Assembly (NCBI GenBank): GCA_937934135.1
Contig: CALHAW010000023.1
Span: 1 to 64,000 of the forward strand
Direction of reading: 5' to 3'
Length of the DNA: 64,000 bases
DNA from: an uncultured Alphaproteobacteria bacterium
GTDB lineage: Bacteria > Pseudomonadota > Alphaproteobacteria > Micavibrionales > Micavibrionaceae
Position numbers and translations under genes: made by a program. Of the stretch, positions 18,079 through 27,245 are shown piece by piece. Positions within the stretch are counted from its first letter, which is position 1, and each line of letters starts with the position of its first letter. The notes beneath the pieces were generated by a model that saw only the letters and a program-made list of their open reading frames with translations, was not told the origin of the DNA and did not search any database.

Positions 18079-21000
18079 TTACTTCTTAAAAGTAAATAAC
18101 CTCTTTTTCAATTTTCCTGCTTTTTCCCGCATCATGAGCGCACAAGGCGTAACCAAAAGCGTGAGAATAGTCGAAAATGTAAGCCCATAAACAATCGCCG
18201 TAGAAAGCTGTACCCACCATTGCGTTGATGGTCCACCAATGGAAATTTCTCGCCCGACAAAATCAATGTTCATCTGAAGTACCATCGGCGTTAACCCCAG
18301 AACGGTTGTGACCGTGGTTAATAAAACAGGGCGTAGGCGCTGCGCCCCCGTCAGCATAATAGAGTCATATATTTCTAACCCCCGTGCCCGATATGTATCG
18401 TACGTATCAATTAGAACAATATTATTATTGACCACAATTCCCGCAAGGGCGATGACGCCAATTCCTGACATCACGATGCCAAAGGGTTGTTGTGTAATTA
18501 ATAATCCAATCATCACCCCAATGGTTGACATGACAACGGCGAATAAAATAAGAAAGGCGCCGTAAAAATTATTGAACTGCGTGACCAAAATAACTGCCAT
18601 CGCAAACAGCGCAATCATAAAGGCTTTCATAAGGAAGTTTTGTGCCTCGCGTTGATCTTCATCTTCTCCCGTAAAGGTGATAGTGGCACGTGGATCTAAT
18701 TTATCACTATTATCAATTAGCCATTTTTTAAAGGTGACAACCTTATCATTAATGTTTGCCCCTTCTTTCAAATTTGCTTTAACGGTAAAAAGGCGTTTTT
18801 GATCTTTACGGTCAATCGTCCCAACAGCAGGTTTGGGAACGCGATTCACAAAATTACTGATCGGGATGGAACCATTGGTATTTTCAATGCGTATATCGTC
18901 TAAGCGATCTAATGTTCTGTCTGCGGCTTCGTGGCGGATGACAATATCTACTTCATCTTCTGCGCCGTCGGGGCGGTAATCACTGACTTTTAGACCATTG
19001 GTGACCATGCGGACGTAATCCCCAACAATAGAAACATCAATGCCAAACTTGGATGCTTGTGCGCGGTCAATCTCTAATTCCCACTCAATACCGGGCAGGG
19101 GGCGACTATCTTCTAGGTCAATGACATCGGGATCAGTTTCTAATTGATGACGAATAAGCTCAACAATGGCAGGTAAGGCTTCGGGGAAATCACTACCAAT
19201 TTCAATTTGAATGTCTTTGCCCGACGGCGGGCCTTCTTGTTGTTCTTGGGTTTCTACTAAAATCCCTGCAATGTCTTCTGTTCTTGCGCGCACTTCTTGC
19301 AAAATTTCAAGGGCAGGGCGGCGCATTGTCCAACCTTCAAATTCCAATGTTATTTTACCAATCACATCTTCTGCAATATCATCATTGCCTTCTTGGTTTT
19401 GTTTGCCGGATTCTGTATAAAAAACCTTAATTCCATCGATGGTTAAAATTCTATCCTCAACTGTACGTACTAGGGTATCTTGTTCATTAATGGATAAATT
19501 GCCGCGCGCATGAATAAGCACACTGGCGGCTTTGGGTTCAATGGATGGAAAAAATTCTACCCCGCGCCCCAACGCACCATAAAGTATCTGTACGCCTATA
19601 AGAATAAGAACAATAGAAAGTAAAATAAGCCCTGGAATTTTTAGGAATAATGCCAATAAATTGGTGTAAAGCTTAATTGGCCCTTTTAGCGCTTTGATAT
19701 CTTCTAATGTCTCTAATCGTTTAACAGGGCCATTTGATTTTTGCTTCCTGCCTAAAAACGTGCCAATGGTTGGAACGAAAATAAGCGCAACAATAAGCGA
19801 TGACCCTAAAACTGCAATCAATGTAATGGGCATATATTGCATAAATTGCCCAACAATCCCCGGCCAAAAAAGCAACGGCGCAAAGGCCGCCAATGTGGTT
19901 ACCGTTGATGCGGTGATCGGCCATGCCATACGTTTTGCTGCTTCGGCAAAAGCTTGTTTTCTCGGCAATCCTTCGGAAATTTTGCGGTCCGCAAATTCCA
20001 CCACCACAATCGCCCCATCCACTAACATACCAACAGAAAGAATAAGCCCAAATAATACGACAACATTTACCGTAAGACCCATGATATATAATATTAAAAC
20101 ACCAGAGAGGAAGGCGGAAGGGATCGCAATTCCAACCAATGTAGCAGCGCGCATTCCCATGACGCCAATCAAAACAATCATTACCAATAACACGGCGCTA
20201 ATCATATTATTTTGCAGATCACTTAAACGGCTGCGGATATCATCGGATTCATCAAGAGTATAAATAACACGTACACCTTCAGGCCATCTTACGCTTTCTT
20301 GTGTGACTACATCACGCACGGCCTCAACGGTTTCAATGATATTCTCTCCTGTACGTTTTACGATATTAAGGGCAATGGCGCGTTCTCCATTAATGCGTGC
20401 AAAATTTTCAGGATCTTTAAAAGTGCTTTGGATTTTCGCAACATCCCGCACCAAAATAGTTGAATCGCCATCCGTGCGTAATGGCATATCCATGATGTCG
20501 GTAATATCTTCAAAAAGGCCTGGGACTTTCACGGCGAATCGCCCAACACCCGTATCTAAATTCCCCGCCGCAACTAGGCGGTTAGAGCGTGCAAAAAATT
20601 GAAGTATGTCTGCGCCATTAAGGCCATAGCTCTCTAATAAAGCAGGATCGATAATAATTTCTACCAGTTCTTCACGGTCACCTGTAATATTGGCCTCTAG
20701 GACGGTGCCGACTGATTCAATCTTATCTTGTAAATCTTGTGCAATTTTAACCAGTGTACGTTCTGGCACATCACCGGATAAGGTCACAACCAAAACAGGG
20801 AAAAGGCTAAAATTAACTTCTGATACACTGGGATCGCGGTCAATATTTTCGGGTAATTCGCTCTTGGCTTTATCAACGGCGGTCTGTACGTCATCTAATG
20901 CTTCATCTTTATCAAAACCCGCTTGAAATTCTAATAAGACAAATCCACCGCCAGTATATCCTGATGATTTTAATTCTTTTAATCCCTCGATAGCGCTCAG

Positions 21001-21216
21001 TTCTTGCTCCATCGGTCGTAAGAGCAAGCGTTCGGCATCATCTGGAGATATCCCTTCCAATGCCATGGAAACATAAATAATAGGGACATCAATATCAGGT
21101 GAAGATTCTTTGGGGATTGCGTTATAGGCGTACGCTCCTGCAATCAGCAAGAAGATAAGCATAGAGAGAATGGTTCTGCTTCGTCCCAGTGCGGCATCAA
21201 TAAGGGGCGCAATCAT
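18079..21216 (-). CDS. RND efflux transporter permease subunit
   Basis: 1045 aa AcrB/MexB-like; SPDDAERLLLRPMEQEL; GMLVDGAIVVVEFADRK; GIVVNNNIVLIDTYD. Confidence 0.93.
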   Translation of the reverse strand: MIAPLIDAALGRSRTILSMLIFLLIAGAYAYNAIPKESSPDIDVPIIYVSMALEGISPDDAERLLLRPMEQELSAIEGLKELKSSGYTGGGFVLLEFQAGFDKDEALDDVQTAVDKAKSELPENIDRDPSVSEVNFSLFPVLVVTLSGDVPERTLVKIAQDLQDKIESVGTVLEANITGDREELVEIIIDPALLESYGLNGADILQFFARSNRLVAAGNLDTGVGRFAVKVPGLFEDITDIMDMPLRTDGDSTILVRDVAKIQSTFKDPENFARINGERAIALNIVKRTGENIIETVEAVRDVVTQESVRWPEGVRVIYTLDESDDIRSRLSDLQNNMISAVLLVMIVLIGVMGMRAATLVGIAIPSAFLSGVLILYIMGLTVNVVVLFGLILSVGMLVDGAIVVVEFADRKISEGLPRKQAFAEAAKRMAWPITASTVTTLAAFAPLLFWPGIVGQFMQYMPITLIAVLGSSLIVALIFVPTIGTFLGRKQKSNGPVKRLETLEDIKALKGPIKLYTNLLALFLKIPGLILLSIVLILIGVQILYGALGRGVEFFPSIEPKAASVLIHARGNLSINEQDTLVRTVEDRILTIDGIKVFYTESGKQNQEGNDDIAEDVIGKITLEFEGWTMRRPALEILQEVRARTEDIAGILVETQEQQEGPPSGKDIQIEIGSDFPEALPAIVELIRHQLETDPDVIDLEDSRPLPGIEWELEIDRAQASKFGIDVSIVGDYVRMVTNGLKVSDYRPDGAEDEVDIVIRHEAADRTLDRLDDIRIENTNGSIPISNFVNRVPKPAVGTIDRKDQKRLFTVKANLKEGANINDKVVTFKKWLIDNSDKLDPRATITFTGEDEDQREAQNFLMKAFMIALFAMAVILVTQFNNFYGAFLILFAVVMSTIGVMIGLLITQQPFGIVMSGIGVIALAGIVVNNNIVLIDTYDTYRARGLEIYDSIMLTGAQRLRPVLLTTVTTVLGLTPMVLQMNIDFVGREISIGGPSTQWWVQLSTAIVYGLTFSTILTLLVTPCALMMREKAGKLKKRLFTFKK

Positions 21217-22292
21217 GGTGAATTATGACCCTCTTTGACGGGGTTAACCTGCTGTCCGGTGATCACAAATTCTTGCCCTACTGTAATTAAACGGATGGTT
21301 TTGGGCAGGCCAGTAACCCATAAAAACTCCTTCGTGTCTTTTAACAAACGGATAGGTACAAAACGTACAATACCTTCATCACTCACAATTTTAACCCCCA
21401 CTGTTCCGTCATCGGTAAGCGATAGGATAGATGGTGAAATTTTAAAAGCAGACACTTTCTTGGTTGGAATAGATACTGTTGCGGTTAACCCTTCTTTGAT
21501 TGCCATATCATCATTGGCGGCGGTTACTTCAAACGCAAATGTACGTGTTTGTGGACCTGCGGCAGACGCAATAAAACTAACGGTTCCTGTTATATCACGC
21601 CCATCTAAAAATGTGATGTTTGCCATACTGCCTTCTTGCACCTTAACAAGCTGTTTTTCTGTTAGAAACCCTGTTATTTCGATGGGGTTTAAATCTATCA
21701 GATCAACCAGCTCTGTTCCATGGGTCACATAATCTCCCACTTCAACCATTATGTTATTAATTACACCATTAAAGGGGGCGCGAATGACAGTATTGCCTAA
21801 TTCTACCTGCGCCTGTTTCAGGGATGCTTTTGCGCCCTCAAGCGCGGCGCGGGATTCTGCAACACGTACATCTGAACTAAACCCTTTTTCAGATAATTTT
21901 TTGGCCGCCTCATATTGAATTTGACGCTGTTTAATTAATTCTTGAGCCTCTGTCACACGCGCAGCGCGGTCTTTAATGTGTAATTTAGCGAGCAAATCCC
22001 CCTTACGGACATTGTCACCCTTATTCACGGCAAGCGTTGAAATTTGGCCTGCTGTTTCTGCGGCAATAAATACTTGTCGTGCCGCTTGGCTTCGTCCCGT
22101 TACGCTGATGGTGTCGTTTAATGTTTCTGCAGACATTAACTGGATTTGTACAGAGGGTATGTCTGTACCACTTAACTGTTCAGAAGGCAGCGTGGCCTCT
22201 GGCGCGACGCTTTCCTTTGTAAAACTGCCGCTTATCACCCAAAGAACGGCAATAATGGTAATGCAGATCGCAATTAAAATAGATTTTTTCAT
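21213..22292 (-). CDS. RND efflux periplasmic adaptor subunit
   Basis: VFIAAETAGQISTLAVNKGDNVRKGDLLAKL lipoyl/hairpin; VIRAPFNGVINNIMVEVGDYV; overlaps the permease start. Confidence 0.9.
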   Translation of the reverse strand: MKKSILIAICITIIAVLWVISGSFTKESVAPEATLPSEQLSGTDIPSVQIQLMSAETLNDTISVTGRSQAARQVFIAAETAGQISTLAVNKGDNVRKGDLLAKLHIKDRAARVTEAQELIKQRQIQYEAAKKLSEKGFSSDVRVAESRAALEGAKASLKQAQVELGNTVIRAPFNGVINNIMVEVGDYVTHGTELVDLIDLNPIEITGFLTEKQLVKVQEGSMANITFLDGRDITGTVSFIASAAGPQTRTFAFEVTAANDDMAIKEGLTATVSIPTKKVSAFKISPSILSLTDDGTVGVKIVSDEGIVRFVPIRLLKDTKEFLWVTGLPKTIRLITVGQEFVITGQQVNPVKEGHNSP

Positions 22293-22355
22293 AGCTTTAT
22301 AAAGCCTGAAAACATCAAAAAAGTATAGAGGGAGAAGGGATTAAATATCTGTCAT

Positions 22356-22394
22356 AAAAAAACACCCCTTATTATAGTAATAAGAGATGCTTTT
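22356..22394 (-). terminator. Rho-independent terminator downstream of gcrA
   Basis: Minus strand AAAAGCATCTCTTATTA-CTA-TAATAAGGGGTGTTTTTTT, long stem including G-U pairs plus T-run. Confidence 0.85.
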
Positions 22395-22434
22395 AGGAGA
22401 GAAACAAAGTGTTACTTAAAGTTTTAAACGGTTC

Positions 22435-22914
22435 TTAGGCATTTGCTGTTTTAATTTCCAATTCCTGCGGTGGGCCTGCATCTTCGGCAAAATCTTTGGC
22501 GTTCAATTTACGCGCGCGCGAAGTGACTTGGTACGCAATTTCTGCATGCTCGGCGCAATAAGGCGCCCCTTCGATTGAATCATGACCACAGAAAGAAAAA
22601 TCTTCTTCTTGCGGGTCGCCATTAGGCCATCTACACATTTTTTCCCGTAGATCTTCCATTTTCAGCTGCTTGCCCAGGATAATGGGGATTTTCTTGGATG
22701 AACGACGAATGACAGGCGGGCGTGCCTCTTTTTTAATTTTCTTTGTGTTTTGTTGAATAGGGGAAAGACGGCTGGAAAGTTTAAGACGATGTGCCTTACC
22801 AATAACAGCATTACGGGTTACGCCTTCACCAAGTTCTTTTGCAATTTCGGCGGCGGTTCTGCCTTCGCCCCAAAGTTTTTCTAAAACGGCGACGCGGTCT
22901 TCTGTCCAACTCAT
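22435..22914 (-). CDS. gcrA: GcrA-family cell cycle regulator
   Basis: MSWTEDRVAVLEKLWGEGRTAAEIAKELGEGVTRNAVIGKAHRLKL; C-terminal CRWPNGDPQEEDFSFCGHDSIEGAPYCAEHAEIAY. Confidence 0.95.
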   Translation of the reverse strand: MSWTEDRVAVLEKLWGEGRTAAEIAKELGEGVTRNAVIGKAHRLKLSSRLSPIQQNTKKIKKEARPPVIRRSSKKIPIILGKQLKMEDLREKMCRWPNGDPQEEDFSFCGHDSIEGAPYCAEHAEIAYQVTSRARKLNAKDFAEDAGPPQELEIKTANA

Positions 22915-23089
22915 AAAACTATTCCTTTTAATAACAAGGCGATGACGTGTTGGTCACTGGCCTGATTATCTTTAATTAATTTTGAAACTAAAAAGACCTT
23001 ATCAAGGGCGTGATTCTCTGACTAGAGTCGTGAGCAAATAATGATTCTTTATCCCCATTAAAAAATAATTTTTAATTTCAATTATTTTT

Positions 23090-24019
23090 TTAGGTTTTTG
23101 AATCGAGGCCCCAGATATCGTAATGGGAATTATCGTCAATCCAATTTTCTTGAACTTTAACAAATAATTTTAAATGGATGGTTGTTTCTAAAATATCCTC
23201 CAGCTCTATTCTGGACTGCTGTCCAATTTTTTTAATCATGGCGCCGCCCTTACCAAGAATAATTTTTTTATGCTGGTCGCGGGTGACATAAATTGTTTGA
23301 TCAATTTTAACAGCGCCATTGTCAAAATTCTCCCACTGATCTGTTTCAACCGTTAGGTTATAGGGTAGCTCTTGATAAAGCGTTTCAAATAATTTTTCAC
23401 GGGTGATTTCTGCGGCCAAAAGACGGGTTGGCATATCACTCATTTGTTCTTCAGGATAGTGCCAAATCCCCTGTGGGAGGGCATCTGACAGATAAGACAG
23501 TAAGTCTTTTACACCATTCCCTTTAAGGGCAGAGATCATGAAAGTAGCTTGAAAATTATGCAGCTCATTCATAATCATAGAAAGCTTCAAAAGATCTTCG
23601 CGTTTTATTTTATCAATTTTATTTAAGACTAAAATGGTGTTTTGCGGGGGTTGTTTTTTAAGCGTTTCAATAATTTTTTCAATCCCGCCACGTTTCTTTC
23701 TGGAAGCATCCATAATAAGAAGCAGAATATCGCTATTTTCTTGTGTTGCCGTCCATGCCGCGTTGACGATGGCTTTTTCCATTTTGTTATTTTGATCTGG
23801 ATTAAAAATGCCAGGCGTATCAACAAAAACAATTTGTGTTTGATCCTTGACCATAATCCCCAATACACGGGTTCGTGTTGTTTGCACTTTGGATGAAACA
23901 ATCGAAACTTTTGCACCGACAAGGCGGTTGATGAGGGTCGATTTCCCGGCGTTGGGTTCACCGATCACGGTTACAAACCCAAATTTTTTTTCATCCGTTT
24001 TTTGTGCTGTGTTATCCAT
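23090..24019 (-). CDS. era: GTPase Era
   Basis: GEPNAGKSTLINRLVGAKVSIVSSKVQTTR; DTPGI; NKID; KH domain KIILGKGGAMIKKIGQQSR. Confidence 0.96.
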   Translation of the reverse strand: MDNTAQKTDEKKFGFVTVIGEPNAGKSTLINRLVGAKVSIVSSKVQTTRTRVLGIMVKDQTQIVFVDTPGIFNPDQNNKMEKAIVNAAWTATQENSDILLLIMDASRKKRGGIEKIIETLKKQPPQNTILVLNKIDKIKREDLLKLSMIMNELHNFQATFMISALKGNGVKDLLSYLSDALPQGIWHYPEEQMSDMPTRLLAAEITREKLFETLYQELPYNLTVETDQWENFDNGAVKIDQTIYVTRDQHKKIILGKGGAMIKKIGQQSRIELEDILETTIHLKLFVKVQENWIDDNSHYDIWGLDSKT

Positions 24020-24021
24020 GA

Positions 24022-24693
24022 TTATTGCTTAAGCCGCTCCAACATTTTTTCCGCCACTATTTTTTCCGCTTGCCGGCGTGATGTCCCTTGCGCGGTTAAG
24101 GGTGCTTCCCCCTCAATTTTCAATTCAATCACAAAAGAGGGTGCATGGTCTGGCCCTGTTTTTTCAATAATTTGATAGTGCGGCAGGCCTAGGCCGCGGG
24201 CTTGAACCCATTCTTGTAATTCTGTTTTTGGATCTTGGGGCGCTTCTTCCAAGATTTTAATCGTATCACCCCATAATGTTAGGATCACGGCCTGCGCCGC
24301 CGCATAACCGCCATCAATGTAAATCGCCCCTAATAAAGACTCTACCACATCAGAAATGATGTTTTCATTCATGTGGCCGCCAGATTGCCGCTCTGCTTCG
24401 GATAGGATGATATGTTCGCCAATATCGTGCGCTTGCCCAATGGTGGTAAGGGTTGATCCTTGAACGAGCGCTGTATGGCGTTTTGCTAAGCCGCCCTCAT
24501 TTTCATCTTTAAATTCTTCAAACAACGCATGGGCGATGACCAGCCCCAAGACACGATCCCCTAAAAATTCAAGCCGTTGATAGCTAAACTCATCATTTGT
24601 GCTGGAATGGGTGAGGGCGCGTTCTAACCAATGAGGGTCTTTAAATTTATACCCTATAATTTCTTCAATTTTTTGGAAGGACGGGTTATTCAT
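24022..24693 (-). CDS. rnc: Ribonuclease III
   Basis: RLEFLGDRVLGLVIAHALF; DVVESLLGAIYIDGG; dsRBD. Confidence 0.96.
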   Translation of the reverse strand: MNNPSFQKIEEIIGYKFKDPHWLERALTHSSTNDEFSYQRLEFLGDRVLGLVIAHALFEEFKDENEGGLAKRHTALVQGSTLTTIGQAHDIGEHIILSEAERQSGGHMNENIISDVVESLLGAIYIDGGYAAAQAVILTLWGDTIKILEEAPQDPKTELQEWVQARGLGLPHYQIIEKTGPDHAPSFVIELKIEGEAPLTAQGTSRRQAEKIVAEKMLERLKQ

Positions 24694-25549
24694 TTATTTT
24701 TAAGGTCACATTTGTGGATCGTTCTGGTGATAAAGAATTAAGAACGCGGTCAAACCGTATTGATGTTGGCCAGCTGATTGGGTTCCAACTGGCGGTGTTT
24801 TTATTGATTGAGAAGAAGAGTATATCCGCCCGCCCGACTAAATTCTCAAATGGGACATAGCCAACTAAGCTGCCTACGCGGCTATCTTGGGAATTATCAC
24901 GGTTATCCCCCATGACAAAAACATGACGTTCTGGAACGGTGTAAAGCGGTGTGTTATCAAGACTTTGATCATCGCCTTCTTCGAAAATATGATATTTCGT
25001 GCCATCAGGCAGTGTTTCAATATATTCATTTAAGCGGCGTGTGACATATTGGCCGTTCTGATTGCTTTCAGTTAAACCGATAGCCTCCCGCGCAACTTGT
25101 TCCCCATTTAGATAAAGCCGCCCGCGAATAACCTGCACGGTATCACCAGGTAAGCCCACAACACGCTTAATATAATCAATCGAGGTATTGGTCGGGAGCT
25201 TAAATACAACAGGATCGCCGCGCATTGGTCTTTTTTCGGCAATGCGGCCTTCAAAACCGCCCATGCTGAACGGGAAGGAATGTTTGCTATAGCCATATGC
25301 GGATTTACTGACAAAAAGATAATCACCCACTTTTAAGGTCGGCAACATAGAGCCTGAGGGGATGTTAAAAGGCTCAAAGAAAAAGGTACGAATGAACAGA
25401 GCAAGAAGCACCGCAATAATGGCGGTTTTGGCAAATTCACCCATCTCACCTTTTTCTTCAATCTCCTCACGCTTATAGGCCGTTTTCTTTGGCGCGGCGC
25501 GTAAGGATGTCTGTTGAGGGTTTTCTGATGATTTTTTTGCTTCTTTCAT
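24686..25549 (-). CDS. lepB: Signal peptidase I
   Basis: FNIPSGSMLPTLKVGDYLFV; DYIKRVVGLPGDTV; VMGDNRDNSQDSR. Confidence 0.96.
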   Translation of the reverse strand: MKEAKKSSENPQQTSLRAAPKKTAYKREEIEEKGEMGEFAKTAIIAVLLALFIRTFFFEPFNIPSGSMLPTLKVGDYLFVSKSAYGYSKHSFPFSMGGFEGRIAEKRPMRGDPVVFKLPTNTSIDYIKRVVGLPGDTVQVIRGRLYLNGEQVAREAIGLTESNQNGQYVTRRLNEYIETLPDGTKYHIFEEGDDQSLDNTPLYTVPERHVFVMGDNRDNSQDSRVGSLVGYVPFENLVGRADILFFSINKNTASWNPISWPTSIRFDRVLNSLSPERSTNVTLKINE

Positions 25550-25587
25550 AATATTATCCTTAACGGAAGCGTTTGCTAAAAACCAGC

Positions 25588-25989
25588 CTAAAGCACTTCT
25601 ATCATCACTTGCGCCTGTGCATAAGGCGGCTCATCCGTCAGGCTTAGATGAATATGGGCTGTTTTACCCTCTGGTGTCAGGGTTTTCAGGCGTTCTAACG
25701 CGCCGCCTGTTACTGTTAGGGTTGGTTTGCCTAGGGCGTCATTGGTGACCTCAATATCCCGCATGAAAATCCCATCAATAAACCCTGTTCCCAATGCCTT
25801 GGCGCAGGCCTCTTTGGCGGCAAAGCGTTTTGCAAACGCTAATATATGAGTGCCGGCCTTTTCCCGTAAGGTTGCGGTTTTAATTTCGGCAGACGTAAAG
25901 TAACGCGCCTGAAAACGCTCTCCATGTTTCGCCATTAATTCTTCAATGCGCCTTATATCAATTAAATCAATGCCTGTTCCGATGATCAT
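25588..25989 (-). CDS. acpS: Holo-[acyl-carrier-protein] synthase
   Basis: IIGTGIDLIDIRRIEEL; FAKRFAAKEACAKALGTG. Confidence 0.93.
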   Translation of the reverse strand: MIIGTGIDLIDIRRIEELMAKHGERFQARYFTSAEIKTATLREKAGTHILAFAKRFAAKEACAKALGTGFIDGIFMRDIEVTNDALGKPTLTVTGGALERLKTLTPEGKTAHIHLSLTDEPPYAQAQVMIEVL

Positions 25990-26567
25990 TTTATAATATC
26001 GCTTTTGCTATGTTTGTTTTTAAATTTAGCCACTTTGGCGCTGGCGCTTATTTTCGCTTTTCGCGCTCCTATTATCATATAATAAAAAGGATAATAAAAG
26101 AGCGGGAACGTCAAAAGCGCCATCATATACCCCCCAACCAGTGTTGGGATAAAAGACGTGATGGGCGAATATTCATTATTCACATTAAGTGAGCTTAAAC
26201 CAATCCATTCAAAAAATTGATGTAGGTTTGTGATATCCATAAAAGCGCTCCCCAGATTATAAGATATCCAAATAATAAGCGGGAATGTCCAAGGATTTCC
26301 ACAGGCAGAACCAATGATAGAGGCGGGGAAATTGGCGCGGGTAATTTTACAAAAAATCAAACATTGCACAATATGTAGCCCCCATGTCGGCGTCCATGAA
26401 ATGGCACAACCAAAGGACAGACCCATGGCAATATCTCGTGCGCTGTGGGGTAGGCGGATAAGGCGGTATTTAATATATTGAAAAGACCGTTTAAACCCAA
26501 TGTGCGGCCAGATAAAATCCCGTCCCACGTTAAACCAGCTTTTCTTATGTTTACGTTTAAACACCAT
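25986..26567 (-). CDS. DUF2062 membrane protein
   Basis: FGCAISWTPTWGLHIVQ...ACGNPWTFPLIIWISYNLG; start trimmed to MVFKRKHKK. Confidence 0.8.
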   Translation of the reverse strand: MVFKRKHKKSWFNVGRDFIWPHIGFKRSFQYIKYRLIRLPHSARDIAMGLSFGCAISWTPTWGLHIVQCLIFCKITRANFPASIIGSACGNPWTFPLIIWISYNLGSAFMDITNLHQFFEWIGLSSLNVNNEYSPITSFIPTLVGGYMMALLTFPLFYYPFYYMIIGARKAKISASAKVAKFKNKHSKSDIIK

Positions 26568-26719
26568 GATAGAATATGTAGCTGTAAATGCCTCAAAAGT
26601 GAAAAGAAACTTTAAGGAATTTATGGGGCAAAACGCCATATTTTTATTGATAAAAACAATATTTAAGGGAATATTACGATGAAATTTCTATCTGAAGCCG
26701 AAATTTGGTAAGATAGAGC

Positions 26720-27226
26720 ATGATCCGTTTTATAACAGTTTTACTAGCGACTTTTTGTTTTGGCTTTTCTTTTTCTGTGACGGTGCAGGCAAAGGATAGT
26801 TTTTATTTCATGAAAGATGATGGTGAATTTTCGCCAGAGGAAAAAGATGAAGAAGCGCAATATGTCTATGACCGTTGCCAAGAAAATGCCCTGCAAAGCG
26901 TTTATTATAAATGCGAATGTATTGCGGGCGCTTTTCGCGCCGCACGTGATAATGGGCCGCTCGTCCCCCAGGCGACCTTGCTTTATTCCTTATTTGATCA
27001 AAAAGGCAAGGAATGCATTAACAAACCTGCCATCGCGGGGGAGGCCTATGAGTTTTGTGATCAACATATTAAGGCATTCCGTTCCCGCGCGCCGGATAAT
27101 GAAGCCTATTGTGAATGTGTTGCCAGACAAACTGTCCGTGATTTTTCCCGTGCGCCACAATTACGAACGCACTTTATTTCAAACATCCATGTCCGCGCAA
27201 TGGGGCGATGTCGCCCGCGTTCTTAA
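26720..27226 (+). CDS. Secreted hypothetical protein with duplicated CxC repeat
   Basis: Signal peptide; YYKCECIAGAFRAARDNGP...KEC and EAYCECVARQTVRDFSRAP...GRC repeats. Confidence 0.7.
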   Translation: MIRFITVLLATFCFGFSFSVTVQAKDSFYFMKDDGEFSPEEKDEEAQYVYDRCQENALQSVYYKCECIAGAFRAARDNGPLVPQATLLYSLFDQKGKECINKPAIAGEAYEFCDQHIKAFRSRAPDNEAYCECVARQTVRDFSRAPQLRTHFISNIHVRAMGRCRPRS

Positions 27227-27245
27227 ACAACTTTAAAATTTTTGT

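Noticed and set aside
19694-20263. 189-aa plus-strand ORF antisense to the RND permease
   Set aside because: Low-complexity translation rich in T/I/N/P, no recognisable domain, fully antisense to a well-supported RND gene; same logic for 21235-21732, 37334-37744 and similar shadow ORFs.
22366-22387. CTTATTATAGTAATAAG palindrome resembling the element operator half-sites
   Set aside because: Better explained as the core of a long terminator hairpin with a T-run downstream of gcrA.
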